Origin: Halobacillus naozhouensis
GTDB taxonomy: Bacteria > Bacillota > Bacilli > Bacillales > Halobacillaceae
Direction: 5' to 3'
NCBI RefSeq assembly: GCF_029714185.1
Contig: NZ_CP121671.1
Location: forward strand, 496,001-560,000
DNA length: 64,000 bases
This document shows positions 42,323 to 51,525 of the stretch, piece by piece. Both the position numbers and the translations under genes were made by a program. The notes under the pieces were generated by a model, which made no database searches, was not told the DNA's origin, and saw nothing but the letters and a program-made list of their open reading frames with translations. How positions within the stretch are numbered: the first letter of the stretch is position 1; each line of letters opens with the position of its first letter.

Positions 42323-42565
42323 TCAGCGAAGATGCATTAAAAGCCTGCATCTTTTAAGAAGGCACGATGAAAAAAACTTTTTTTCGAAAAGGTGGGGCTG
42401 GCTCCAAATTTCCTTGAACAAACATGTGATGACTTGTTCCGTTTTTTTAGTATCCTTTAACTCCGTTAAGATCAGAGGATATAAAAAATGGATGTATTTA
42501 TGGTACAACTGGTCGAGTGCCTGCTTATCTTTATGTATAATTCGAGTGATTAATTCCTGATCCAT
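42323..42565 (-). CDS. Sigma factor region 2-only protein (RsoA-like or truncated ECF)
   Basis: The 80-residue product starts at ATG 42565 and reads MDQELITRIIHKDKQALDQL, then YHKYIHFLYPLI, KKTEQVITCLFKEIW and CLLKRCRLL. This follows the pattern of sigma-70 region 2 (ELIxRI, ALxxLYxxY, LxxxVFxxIW, LLxxxRN). Region 4 is absent, and no matching frame follows downstream. B. subtilis has a comparable split system, RsoA (region 2-like) with SigO, so a stand-alone co-sigma protein is possible. Decay of an ECF sigma gene is the alternative. Confidence 0.6.
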   Translation of the reverse strand: MDQELITRIIHKDKQALDQLYHKYIHFLYPLILTELKDTKKTEQVITCLFKEIWSQPHLFEKKFFSSCLLKRCRLLMHLR

Positions 42566-42814
42566 CCTCAACTACTCCGCCCCCCTCTTCTACAAGTCTA
42601 CTATAAAATACCCCTAAATGTATTTTTCGAAACTCTCATAACATGTCTATAGACTTATATTATCGTATGTTTTGGGAAATTATGGTCTCTTGTGTTCAAT
42701 GATAAGTGTTTAAAGTCATGACCCAGTCAAGCGAAAATCAATAAACTTTTTATCAAGAATAAATTCCGCTCATGGCAGAAAAGATTTTTTCTCTGTAAAA
42801 ACGACGCACATATT

Positions 42815-42843
42815 TTGTCGTATGTCTATAGTTGTAGTATAGT
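42815..42843 (+). promoter_or_regulatory. Promoter of the moxR operon
   Basis: TTGTCG and TATAGT are 17 bases apart, about 55 bases before the start codon. The remaining gap from 42566 shows no gene. Confidence 0.6.
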
Positions 42844-42898
42844 TAGAGTGAGCGTGACTTTTCAGAATATATTGTCAAACTAGAGAGGGGTACACCGA

Positions 42899-43864
42899 AT
42901 GACGAAGCAAACTCTATTATATCAACCAAAGATTGCTGAAGTCTTAAAGAATATTAACAAAGTAATGATTGGTAAGGAAGAAGCAGCACTCTTAAGTGTC
43001 ATTGCCTTGCTTGCCAGGGGTCATGTTTTGCTGGAAGATGTACCAGGAGTAGGGAAGACAATGCTCGTGCGGACGCTCGCCAAGTCACTGGATTGTGATT
43101 TTAAACGTATTCAATTTACACCAGACCTGTTGCCTTCTGATGTAACAGGTGTTTCGATATATAATCCAAAAGATCTTCAATTTGAGTTTCGCCCCGGTCC
43201 GATTTTAGGGAATGTTGTTTTAGCGGATGAAATTAACCGAACATCACCTAAAACGCAGTCTGCTTTATTAGAGGGGATGGAAGAAACGAGCATAACGGTT
43301 GATGGGGAATCCGTGCCTCTAAACCAGCCGTTTTTCGTAATGGCTACACAAAACCCAATTGAATATGAAGGGACATATCCGTTGCCTGAAGCTCAATTGG
43401 ATCGTTTCTTACTAAAACTTAAAATGGGTTACCCATCAGCTAATCAAGAGGTCGACATGCTTATGCGAACCTCAGTAAGCCATCCGATTCATGAGATTGA
43501 GGCCGTGATTTCAAGAGAGGAACTGATTGATCTTCAGAAGCAGACAGAAGACGTGTATATCGATCAGACGGTCAATCGATATATTGTGGAACTTGTAACA
43601 GGGACACGTAAACATAATGGGGTGTATCTAGGGGTAAGCCCTCGTGGTTCGATCGCGCTTATGAAGGCAGCAAAAGCCTATGCTTTTATACAGGATCGGG
43701 ATTATGTAATTCCTGATGACATCAAATATTTAGCTCCCTATGTATTAGCCCATCGGATGATTCTAACGTCAGAGTCTAAGTTTGAAGGGTCAACCGCAGA
43801 GGATATTGTTGCAGAGCTTCTCACCGTAACATCGATACCGGTGCAGAGGAACGTGAGTGAATGA
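42899..43864 (+). CDS. MoxR-family AAA+ ATPase
   Basis: The 321-residue protein has Walker A GVGKTMLV (residues 50-57), Walker B VVLADEINRTSPKTQSALLEGMEE and the sensor region MATQNPIEYEGTYPLPEAQLDRF. MoxR ATPases act as chaperones, often for the protein encoded by a DUF58 gene with a von Willebrand A-like fold, as here. AGAGAGGGG precedes the start. Its stop overlaps the next gene (ATGA). Confidence 0.92.
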   Translation: MTKQTLLYQPKIAEVLKNINKVMIGKEEAALLSVIALLARGHVLLEDVPGVGKTMLVRTLAKSLDCDFKRIQFTPDLLPSDVTGVSIYNPKDLQFEFRPGPILGNVVLADEINRTSPKTQSALLEGMEETSITVDGESVPLNQPFFVMATQNPIEYEGTYPLPEAQLDRFLLKLKMGYPSANQEVDMLMRTSVSHPIHEIEAVISREELIDLQKQTEDVYIDQTVNRYIVELVTGTRKHNGVYLGVSPRGSIALMKAAKAYAFIQDRDYVIPDDIKYLAPYVLAHRMILTSESKFEGSTAEDIVAELLTVTSIPVQRNVSE

Positions 43865-45126
43865 AGCCATCTCTTCGATTCGCAAGCAGGTTAGTAACGA
43901 TCTTGCTTATATTTGCTGTCTTATTCTCTTATGCCATGTTTCAGGGTGGCTTTGTGAGTTGGTTTCTATTCTATAGTTTCCTTCCATTCCTCCTCTATAT
44001 GACTGGGCTAACCTTTTATTCAATGGATAATTGGGAAGTCGATCGTCATTTTTCTAAGAGAGTAGCTACAGCAGGGGATACCATCCATGTAGAGGTAGTG
44101 ATTACGAGAAGGTTTCTGTTCCCGATGTATTATTGTGTGATTGAAGAGCTTTTTCCGGAGTCATTAATGAAGCGGGATAATCATGTTGATAAATACCGAA
44201 ACATGGATAATCCGGCGAGTTTGACTCAGTCGCGGCAAATAAAAAAAGTAGCCTTTCCTTGGTTTAAGCGTACGATCCGGTATCAGTATGAAATGGAGGA
44301 GTTACCAAGAGGTGAGCACTATCTGCAGGCGCTTCGAGTAAAGACCGGAGACTTTTTTGGATTTATCACAAAAGAAGCAACCTACCAGCTAAACAACAAG
44401 CTTCTTGTTTTTCCTCGTAAAAGACCAGTGAGGTTGAAAGAAAGTGCGCAAAGTTTTGAGCAAGGTGTCAGTCCCTCTTTTAAATTAAATGAGAAAAACA
44501 CAAATGTTGTATCAGGGGTTAGAGAGTATGTCCCTGGGGATCGCTTCGCCTGGATTGACTGGAAGACGACAGCGAAAAGTAACCAAATGATGACAAAGGA
44601 ATTTGAGCAGGAAAAAAGTGTAGATATGCTGGTCATATTAAATGCCGTGAATGAGTCGGATATGAATCCGTTAAGCTTTGAAGGGGCAGTTGAATTTAGT
44701 GCATCGTTACTGGATGAGATGCACAGCAGGTCGTCACAGCTCGCCTTTATGACACTTGGAGAGCAGAAGAGGTATTTCCCCTTCCAAAAAGATTATACCC
44801 AGAGAGATATGATTCAAGAACACCTTGCTAAAATTCGTCCCAACGGAAAAATGCCTTTCGTTGAACAGCTGGAGCGGGAGCTTGCACAGAACCTTTCAGG
44901 GATGCTGCTCCTTTTGGTCAGCCATCACTTAGATGCTCAAATGGTCGTCACTTTATCTCGACTAGCACAGAAAAGTAAGCGGCTTGTTTTCTTTTATGTC
45001 ATACCCCAGAACCAAATAGATTTTCAAGGTCATAAATGGCTTAAGCAGTTGAAAAACTATGGAATCCTTGTGAACACCATCTCAGAAGGAGAATTAACAC
45101 AGTTAGAATTTGAGGTGAACACATAA
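43861..45126 (+). CDS. DUF58 membrane protein
   Basis: The 421-residue product has two N-terminal membrane helices (about residues 10-50) and a DUF58 domain with GVREYVPGDRFAWIDWKTTAKSNQMMTKEFEQEKS (residues 217-251) as the signature. The part after this resembles a von Willebrand A-like fold. The gene overlaps moxR and shares one base with the transglutaminase gene behind, so the three products are probably made together. Function is unknown; similar trios occur in most Bacilli. Confidence 0.88.
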   Translation: MKPSLRFASRLVTILLIFAVLFSYAMFQGGFVSWFLFYSFLPFLLYMTGLTFYSMDNWEVDRHFSKRVATAGDTIHVEVVITRRFLFPMYYCVIEELFPESLMKRDNHVDKYRNMDNPASLTQSRQIKKVAFPWFKRTIRYQYEMEELPRGEHYLQALRVKTGDFFGFITKEATYQLNNKLLVFPRKRPVRLKESAQSFEQGVSPSFKLNEKNTNVVSGVREYVPGDRFAWIDWKTTAKSNQMMTKEFEQEKSVDMLVILNAVNESDMNPLSFEGAVEFSASLLDEMHSRSSQLAFMTLGEQKRYFPFQKDYTQRDMIQEHLAKIRPNGKMPFVEQLERELAQNLSGMLLLLVSHHLDAQMVVTLSRLAQKSKRLVFFYVIPQNQIDFQGHKWLKQLKNYGILVNTISEGELTQLEFEVNT

Positions 45127-47330
45127 TGGGCATCTCACCGGGAAAGCAAAGCCAGATCTATCAAATTGTTATCTATATATGCGGTTTTTTACTATTTTGT
45201 GAATGGTTAAGGCCGTTAGAAATGATTTCAGAGACACAAAATGTAAAAGTGTTTTTCATTTATGCAGGTTTTTGCTTTTTCATTTCGTTTCTGCAGGTAA
45301 ACTGGATGATCTCCGTCCCTTTAAAGCTGCTTGGACTTATGTTCATTATTGATGGCTTGTATGTTGCCGAACAGATTTTCAGCGGGCAGTGGTTTGCGGT
45401 CGTTTATAATCAAGTGATTTACAATATTCAAGTGATTCAAGGCCAGCAATGGTGGGAAATGACCCCGTTGTTTAGAAGTCTATTATTCTTAATTTTATTA
45501 TGGCTCATGAGTTATTTGCTATATTACTGGTTAATCATCGCGAAACGGATGCTGTTTTTTGTGACGTTAACCTTTGTATATGTCACTATTGTTGACACCT
45601 TTACGATTTATGATGGACAGTGGGCTATCATCCGTACCTTTATATTAGGAATGGTCTCATTAGGTCTGTCTCATTTCTTTAAGGAAATGGACAAGGAGAA
45701 GATATCCTTAAGGGGTGTGAAGAAAGCCCACTTATGGGCTGCCCCGCTAATAGGGGTGGTTATTTTCTCTACCTTAGCCGGATATGCAGCTCCGAAGTTA
45801 GAGCCTCAATGGCCAGATCCCGTTCCCTATTTAACTAGTAGTGATAGTGGAGCAGGGAGTGGACCGGGAGGCAGAGTCCAGAAGGTGGGTTATGGCGAAA
45901 ATGATACGAGGCTCGGCGGATCCTTTGTTCAGGATGACACGGTAGTGTTTCAGGCAGTAGCCGATAGTAAGCAATACTGGCGAATTGAATCGAAGGACAC
46001 TTATACAGGAAAAGGATGGGTCGATACTCTTGATGAACAGGTAACGAAAGTTTCACCTGAGGATATTGAGTTTCAAACGTTCACGGAACAAGTGGAAACG
46101 GAGGAGCATGTCGCCTTACTAAATTTTACGGATGATGCCGAGTTTAATAAACTGGTTTATCCGTATGGAGTCCAAGGCATGGAACGTTTTCCAGACCGGT
46201 ACAATATTGCCTTACACGAGAACACAGGAGAGATGGATACCTTGCTGGAAGGGAATCCTGACCAGGTTGAGCAATATGTAACTCAATATAATGCGCCTTC
46301 TTTTGAATATAACCAGTTAAGGGAAGCTGACGGTGAGGATCCTGAAGAAATAAAGGAGCGCTATTTGCAGTTACCGGACAACCTGCCAGCACGTGTTCGG
46401 GAGCTGGCAAGTGAGATCGTCAGCGGCGAAGAAAACAGATATGACCGTGCAAAAGCTGTTGAATCGTATTTCTCTGCTAATGACTATGAATATTCAACTA
46501 CAAATGTCCCGGTTCCAAATGAAAATCAGGATTACGTTGACCAATTTCTGTTCGAATCGAAAGTTGGTTATTGTGACAACTTCTCCACCTCTATGGTTGT
46601 TTTACTGCGAGCAGAAGGCATTCCCGCCCGCTGGGTTAAAGGGTTTACCGGTGGGGAACGCCAAAGTGAAACAGCGACAGTCAATAATCAAACGTTAAAC
46701 ATTTACGAAGTAACCAGTGGAAATGCCCACTCATGGGTAGAAGTGTATTTCCCGGAAATCGGCTGGGTTCCATTTGAACCGACCCAGGGTTTCACAAACA
46801 ATACAGACTTTCACATGGACATCGAAGATACAGATAATGAGGAAGCCACTCCTGCAAGTGCTGATGAACCAGAACAGGACGAAACGTTGGGCGGACCAGA
46901 ACAAATGCAGCAACAATCAGCTGATACGAGCGTTGGTCAATCGGATGTAAGCATCGGTCAGCAGTCGATATCATTATGGGCCGGTTTAATAGCGGCATTG
47001 CTCATTGCGGCCGTCCTCTACCTCACAAGGTTCAGGTGGATGTCTGCCATTTTAATTCGAAGGTTTAAAAAAATGGACCGTGAAGATACTTATGATCGGG
47101 CCTATCATTATCTATTGAGGGTTCTGGCTCATAAAAAAGGGATTAAACGTTGTCCAAACCAAACGCTTCGGGACTATGCGAGACAGGTCGACGCTCATTT
47201 TCAATCGAATGACATGCGGAAGTTAACCAATCATTATGAACGTGCTTTGTATCGAAATGAAAAAGGAATTGAGCATTGGCGTAAGGTCACAGAATTATGG
47301 GAAAATTTAATTAAAAAAGCATTGTCTTGA
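45126..47330 (+). CDS. Membrane transglutaminase-like protein (TgpA family)
   Basis: The 734-residue product has five or six N-terminal membrane helices (residues 10-220), a large external part with a transglutaminase-like core, one more membrane helix (about residues 615-635) and a cytoplasmic DUF4129-like tail. The catalytic Cys is in SKVGYCDNFSTSM, His in GNAHSWVEVYF and the acidic residue in GWVPFEPT. TAATG couples it to the DUF58 gene. Such proteins may modify cell-envelope proteins; the substrate is unknown. Confidence 0.88.
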   Translation: MGISPGKQSQIYQIVIYICGFLLFCEWLRPLEMISETQNVKVFFIYAGFCFFISFLQVNWMISVPLKLLGLMFIIDGLYVAEQIFSGQWFAVVYNQVIYNIQVIQGQQWWEMTPLFRSLLFLILLWLMSYLLYYWLIIAKRMLFFVTLTFVYVTIVDTFTIYDGQWAIIRTFILGMVSLGLSHFFKEMDKEKISLRGVKKAHLWAAPLIGVVIFSTLAGYAAPKLEPQWPDPVPYLTSSDSGAGSGPGGRVQKVGYGENDTRLGGSFVQDDTVVFQAVADSKQYWRIESKDTYTGKGWVDTLDEQVTKVSPEDIEFQTFTEQVETEEHVALLNFTDDAEFNKLVYPYGVQGMERFPDRYNIALHENTGEMDTLLEGNPDQVEQYVTQYNAPSFEYNQLREADGEDPEEIKERYLQLPDNLPARVRELASEIVSGEENRYDRAKAVESYFSANDYEYSTTNVPVPNENQDYVDQFLFESKVGYCDNFSTSMVVLLRAEGIPARWVKGFTGGERQSETATVNNQTLNIYEVTSGNAHSWVEVYFPEIGWVPFEPTQGFTNNTDFHMDIEDTDNEEATPASADEPEQDETLGGPEQMQQQSADTSVGQSDVSIGQQSISLWAGLIAALLIAAVLYLTRFRWMSAILIRRFKKMDREDTYDRAYHYLLRVLAHKKGIKRCPNQTLRDYARQVDAHFQSNDMRKLTNHYERALYRNEKGIEHWRKVTELWENLIKKALS

Positions 47331-47355
47331 TTCCGCATCATGCTGTTGATAGAAT
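47327..47355 (+). promoter_or_regulatory. guaA promoter
   Basis: TTGATT and TAGAAT are 17 bases apart, 24 bases before the riboswitch aptamer. Confidence 0.65.
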
Positions 47356-47378
47356 GAATGAAAATCAATGGTATGACC

Positions 47379-47446
47379 CTTCATATATCCTTGGAAATTG
47401 GTCCGAGAGTCTCTACCGGAACGCCGTAAACGTTCTGACTATGAAG
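47379..47446 (+). promoter_or_regulatory. Guanine riboswitch aptamer (guaA)
   Basis: CTTCATA and TATGAAG form P1. The core reads AGTCTCTACC, GCCGTAAAC and GACTATG; the C of GACTATG is the ligand-pairing position that selects guanine. AGTCTCTACC instead of the usual AGTTTCTACC, and ATTGGT in place of ATATGG, make it a slightly divergent member. GAAGGCAG after P1 can pair with CTGCCTTC in the terminator. Confidence 0.9.
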
Positions 47447-47474
47447 GCAGGAATCGTGTGAGATGTATTACACA

Positions 47475-47523
47475 TGGACTTCTGCCTTCACCGGATCAGT
47501 TCGGAGGCAGAAGTCCATTTTTT
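47475..47523 (+). terminator. Riboswitch-controlled terminator before guaA
   Basis: TGGACTTCTGCCT and AGGCAGAAGTCCA arms around 17 bases are followed by TTTTTT. Confidence 0.9.
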
Positions 47524-47611
47524 ATATGGGTCGTTTGATAGATTCATGAGTCATCAAACTAAAGCTGGCTACGCTCGTCTAAAACGGGGAGCCTAGTTAT
47601 TAAGGAGTTGA

Positions 47612-49156
47612 ATGTGTATGGAACAAGTAAAAGGCATGATCCTTGTACTGGATTTTGGCAGTCAATATAATCAATTAATCACGCGTCGCATTCGTGAATT
47701 TGGGGTGTACAGTGAACTGCATTCTCATAAATTGACAGCTGCAGAGATCAAAGATATGAACCCTAGTGGGATCATTCTCTCAGGCGGCCCGAATAGTGTG
47801 TATGGAGAGGATAGCTTTCGCTGTGATGAGGAATTATTTGAATTAGGAATCCCTGTATTGGGAATTTGTTACGGGATGCAGCTTATGACCCATCATTTCG
47901 GCGGCAAAGTTGAACGGGCTAAAGAACGAGAATATGGGAAGGCAGACATCTCTGTCCATGATGATCCTTTATTATTTCGTAAAACTCCAAAGCAGCAAAC
48001 AGTGTGGATGAGTCATAGTGATAAAGTGATCGCTCCGCCAGAAGAATTCAGAATCGATGCTACGAGTTCGTCGTGTCCTGTTGCAGCTATGAGTAATGTG
48101 GATAGGAATATGTATGGCGTGCAGTTCCACCCGGAAGTGCGTCATTCAGAGTATGGCAACGACCTCTTACGAAGCTTTGTCTTCGAAGCCTGTGAAGCTA
48201 CCGATGATTGGACGATGGAACATGTGGTAGACATGGAAGTGGAAAAAATCCGTGCCAAAGTAGGGGAACGCAAAGTTTTATGTGCATTGAGCGGGGGCGT
48301 CGATTCCTCTGTTGTAGCGGCTTTGATCCATAAAGCAATTGGGGACCAGCTGACCTGTATTTTTGTCGACCATGGTCTTCTTCGTAAGCATGAAGCAGAT
48401 GACGTAATGCGTACTTTAGGTGACGGTTTCCAAATGAACATCATAAAGGTTGATGCAAAAGATCGTTTCCTCGGGAAGCTTGCTGGAGTATCAGACCCTG
48501 AAGAGAAGCGGAAAATTATTGGTAATGAGTTTATTTATGTATTTGATGACGAAGCAGACAAGCTCAAAAATATTGACTTTCTTGCTCAAGGGACCCTTTA
48601 CACAGATATTATCGAAAGTGGTACAGAGACAGCCCAAACGATCAAGTCTCACCACAATGTTGGCGGCTTGCCTGAAGATATGCAATTTGAACTGATCGAA
48701 CCTCTGAATACTCTTTTTAAAGATGAAGTTCGTGCGCTGGGTACTGAGCTCGGAGTTCCTGATCATATCGTATGGAGACAGCCATTCCCAGGACCGGGAC
48801 TTGCCATTAGAATTCTTGGAGAGGTATCCGAAGATAAGCTTGAGATTGTTCGTGAATCGGATGCCATTTTGCGGGAAGAAGTGAAAAACGCAGGGTTGGA
48901 TCGTGATATTTGGCAATACTTTACGGTGCTGCCGAACATCAAATCCGTTGGAGTCATGGGAGATGAACGCACTTACGACCATACCATTGGAATTCGTGCT
49001 GTTACATCGGTTGACGGAATGACATCTGATTGGGCACGTATCCCATGGGATGTGCTTGAGAAAATTTCTACTCGAATCGTAAATGAAGTCGACCACATCA
49101 ATCGTGTCGTTTATGATGTTACTAGTAAGCCGCCAGCAACGATCGAGTGGGAATAA
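47612..49156 (+). CDS. guaA: GMP synthase (glutamine-hydrolysing)
   Basis: The enzyme makes GMP from XMP, ATP and glutamine. The N-terminal class I amidotransferase domain has the nucleophile in GICYGMQL and the partner in QFHPEV; the ATP-pyrophosphatase domain has the PP-loop LSGGVDSSV (near residue 230), and the C-terminal dimerisation domain ends KPPATIEWE. Length 514 residues is normal. ATG 47612 or ATG 47618 may be the start; AAGGAG lies at 47602-47607. A guanine riboswitch controls expression. Confidence 0.97.
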   Translation: MCMEQVKGMILVLDFGSQYNQLITRRIREFGVYSELHSHKLTAAEIKDMNPSGIILSGGPNSVYGEDSFRCDEELFELGIPVLGICYGMQLMTHHFGGKVERAKEREYGKADISVHDDPLLFRKTPKQQTVWMSHSDKVIAPPEEFRIDATSSSCPVAAMSNVDRNMYGVQFHPEVRHSEYGNDLLRSFVFEACEATDDWTMEHVVDMEVEKIRAKVGERKVLCALSGGVDSSVVAALIHKAIGDQLTCIFVDHGLLRKHEADDVMRTLGDGFQMNIIKVDAKDRFLGKLAGVSDPEEKRKIIGNEFIYVFDDEADKLKNIDFLAQGTLYTDIIESGTETAQTIKSHHNVGGLPEDMQFELIEPLNTLFKDEVRALGTELGVPDHIVWRQPFPGPGLAIRILGEVSEDKLEIVRESDAILREEVKNAGLDRDIWQYFTVLPNIKSVGVMGDERTYDHTIGIRAVTSVDGMTSDWARIPWDVLEKISTRIVNEVDHINRVVYDVTSKPPATIEWE

Positions 49157-49187
49157 ACGAATTTTTCGTTTGTTTCACCTCTGGAAT

Positions 49188-49230
49188 GTTCGTGTTTGAT
49201 GTTGACGAACCACGTCGAAACTTGTAAGAT
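49188..49230 (+). promoter_or_regulatory. Permease promoter with PurBox-like repeat
   Basis: TTGACG (49202-49207) and TAAGAT (49225-49230) are 17 bases apart. GTTCG (49188-49192) and CGAAC (49206-49210) form an inverted pair over the -35 box, reminiscent of PurR half-sites but in the opposite order to those before purE. Confidence 0.55.
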
Positions 49231-49257
49231 TGAAAAATAATAACTGAATAGTTCTGT

Positions 49258-49321
49258 CGTATAATTTTGGGGATATGGCCCATAAGTTTCTACCAGACCG
49301 CCGTAAATGGATCTGACTACG
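49258..49321 (+). promoter_or_regulatory. Guanine riboswitch aptamer (permease)
   Basis: The aptamer runs from CGTATAAT to GACTACG, with GGGATATGGCCCA, AGTTTCTACC and GCCGTAAAT. The C in GACTACG indicates guanine specificity. P1 is short (CGTA/TACG). Confidence 0.93.
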
Positions 49322-49332
49322 TTTTAAGAATG

Positions 49333-49366
49333 TAACCACACGTCTAGCGACGTGTCGGTTATTTTT
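49333..49366 (+). terminator. Riboswitch terminator before the permease gene
   Basis: TAACC and GGTTA arms with inner ACGTC/GACGT pairing around TAGC are followed by TTTTT. Confidence 0.85.
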
Positions 49367-49585
49367 CCTAGTAGATTCGTAGAACACTCTTGGCCTATTA
49401 TGCCAGGAGTGTTTTTTTGATCAGAGCAGCAATCTAGTCGAAAACAGCCTTTGTTTTACTTCTTGGTCTGGGAAGGATTTGCCTCCTGAAGGGCTTCAGG
49501 AAAGGGAAGTTTCCTGAAAAAGACGTTTGGTTATATAAACAACTAAGAAAAACCATCATGAGTAAACTAGGGGAGGAACATAAAC

Positions 49586-50920
49586 ATGAAGAAATTTTTT
49601 AAATTTGAGGAGTTTGGGACGAACTATCGAACAGAATTTCTAGCAGGAATGACGACATTCTTGGCTATGGCGTATATCTTATTCGTCAACCCATCGACGC
49701 TTGCACTCGTTGGGGTTGAAGAACTTCCGGAAGGCGTGACCCGCATTGACCAGGGAGCTGTCTTCACAGCAACTGCGATTGCCGCAGCTGTTGGAACATT
49801 AATTATGGGTGTGCTGGCTAAATATCCGATTGCTTTAGCACCAGGAATGGGCTTGAACGCTTTTTTCGCCTACACAGTTGTACTCACATATGGAATTTCA
49901 TGGGAAACAGCTCTCGCAGGAGTACTGGCATCTGGACTTATTTTTATTGTATTAACTTTAACAGGACTCCGAGAAAGAATCATTAATGCAATTCCTGGAA
50001 ATTTAAAGCTGGCCGTAGGTGCCGGTATTGGATTATTTATAGCTTTTATTGGATTTCAAAACTCAGGAATCGTTCAAAATAGTGATGCAACATTAGTCGC
50101 GCTTGGCGACTTAACTGAGCCGACAACTATGCTTGCAATTTTTGGGATCGTCACATCGGTTATCTTTCTATCCCTCGGATTAAAAGGCGGTATTTTCTAT
50201 GGAATGATCCTTACAGCGATAGCCGGGATGGTGACAGGTTTGATTGCGCCACCTACAACTATGAGTGAAGTGGTGGGGCCTGTACCAAGCGTAGCTCCTA
50301 CTTTTGGTGCTGCACTGACACACTTTGGAGATATTTTTACACTGGAAATGTTAGTCGTTATCCTGACGTTCCTATTTGTTGATTTCTTTGATACTGCTGG
50401 GACCCTTGTAGCTGTTGCCACCCAAGCCGGGTACATGAAAGACAACAAACTGCCAAGAGCAGGACGTGCCTTATTCGCAGACTCTGCAGCAACGGTGGTT
50501 GGCTCGGTTGTCGGAACATCGACCACAACCTCTTATATTGAATCAACAGCTGGAGTTGGGGCAGGTGGAAGAACAGGCTTCACATCCGTTGTTACAGCAG
50601 GATTCTTTCTTCTCTCCCTGTTCTTTTCACCATTATTAGCCGTCGTCACGCAAGAAGTTACAGCACCAGCACTGATCATCGTAGGTGTGCTCATGGCTTC
50701 AACCTTGAAAAGCATTGATTGGGATCAGTTCGAGATTGCCGTACCTGCTTTCTTCACTATCGCTACGATGCCGCTTACGTACAGCATCGCCACCGGAATC
50801 GCTATCGGCTTTATCTTTTATCCGATCACGATGTGGTTAAAAGGGCGAGGAAAAGAAATTCATCCGATCATGTATCTGCTTTTCGTGATCTTCATCCTGT
50901 ATTTTATTTTCTTAGCTTAA
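49586..50920 (+). CDS. pbuG: Hypoxanthine/guanine permease (PbuG-like)
   Basis: The 444-residue membrane protein is of the AzgA/PbuG-type purine permeases and imports hypoxanthine and guanine. FGTNYRTEFLAGMTTFLAMAYILFVNPS (residues 11-38) and VDFFDTAGTLVAVATQAGYM (near residue 265) are signatures, with about a dozen hydrophobic segments. A GGGGAGGA site lies before the ATG. Control by its own guanine riboswitch supports a guanine-related substrate. Confidence 0.92.
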   Translation: MKKFFKFEEFGTNYRTEFLAGMTTFLAMAYILFVNPSTLALVGVEELPEGVTRIDQGAVFTATAIAAAVGTLIMGVLAKYPIALAPGMGLNAFFAYTVVLTYGISWETALAGVLASGLIFIVLTLTGLRERIINAIPGNLKLAVGAGIGLFIAFIGFQNSGIVQNSDATLVALGDLTEPTTMLAIFGIVTSVIFLSLGLKGGIFYGMILTAIAGMVTGLIAPPTTMSEVVGPVPSVAPTFGAALTHFGDIFTLEMLVVILTFLFVDFFDTAGTLVAVATQAGYMKDNKLPRAGRALFADSAATVVGSVVGTSTTTSYIESTAGVGAGGRTGFTSVVTAGFFLLSLFFSPLLAVVTQEVTAPALIIVGVLMASTLKSIDWDQFEIAVPAFFTIATMPLTYSIATGIAIGFIFYPITMWLKGRGKEIHPIMYLLFVIFILYFIFLA

Positions 50921-50923
50921 GCG

Positions 50924-51349
50924 TTATTCGTCCTCAAGGTGGCGGATACGAATCGGCTTCTGTTTTGTTGAATCAGAAATAAAGCGGTGCAGCTGGATAA
51001 TGAGTAATCCGTGTTTATAAGTAGCATCAATTTTATCACTTCGTACTGGGAAGGGAAGGTCAATGCTTCGTTCAAACGAACCTGTGGCAATTTCCGACTT
51101 GAGCTGATGGCCGCCGCGGTGGTTAATTTCAATTCGTCCCGTTAATGTAAGTGTCGCATGGTCAACGACAACATCAACATTCCTCGGGTGACTCATCCCA
51201 GGAACGTTCACCATGCAAAGCAATTCATTATCATATTGATAGAGGTTGATTTGAGGAATTGAAGGCTTCATAAACCCTTCAAATTCACTGAAAAAGTCCT
51301 GACCAAAGAAGTGATCTAAATTTTTCTTCCAATCATTAAATTGGTTCAT
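50924..51349 (-). CDS. Hsp20/alpha-crystallin family protein
   Basis: The 141-residue product starts at 51349 behind GGAGGGAG. The alpha-crystallin domain spans about residues 40-125: INLYQYDNELLCMVNVPGM, VVVDHATLTLTGRIE and FERSIDLPFPV, ending ATYKHGLLIIQL (the last beta-strand). The C-terminal tail KPIRIRHLEDE has an IRI motif for oligomer contacts. Small heat-shock proteins hold unfolded proteins. The gene converges on pbuG with only 3 bases between the stops. Confidence 0.88.
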   Translation of the reverse strand: MNQFNDWKKNLDHFFGQDFFSEFEGFMKPSIPQINLYQYDNELLCMVNVPGMSHPRNVDVVVDHATLTLTGRIEINHRGGHQLKSEIATGSFERSIDLPFPVRSDKIDATYKHGLLIIQLHRFISDSTKQKPIRIRHLEDE

Positions 51350-51525
51350 TTGATCTCCCTCCAATTTTCGGCAAATGATTTAAAAAAATCTTATTGTGCC
51401 ATGAATACAAGATGTTATATAGTGTATGCATGATTGATCTTTTGGGTGATGTGAAGTAGTTGCAACTGTCAGATGAAAAGGCGCAGCTGTTATCGGATGG
51501 CCCATAATACAGGAGGAATACATGC

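Noticed and set aside
48491..49096. 201-codon minus-strand ORF
   Set aside because: It is antisense to guaA, lacks a ribosome site and shows no family motif.
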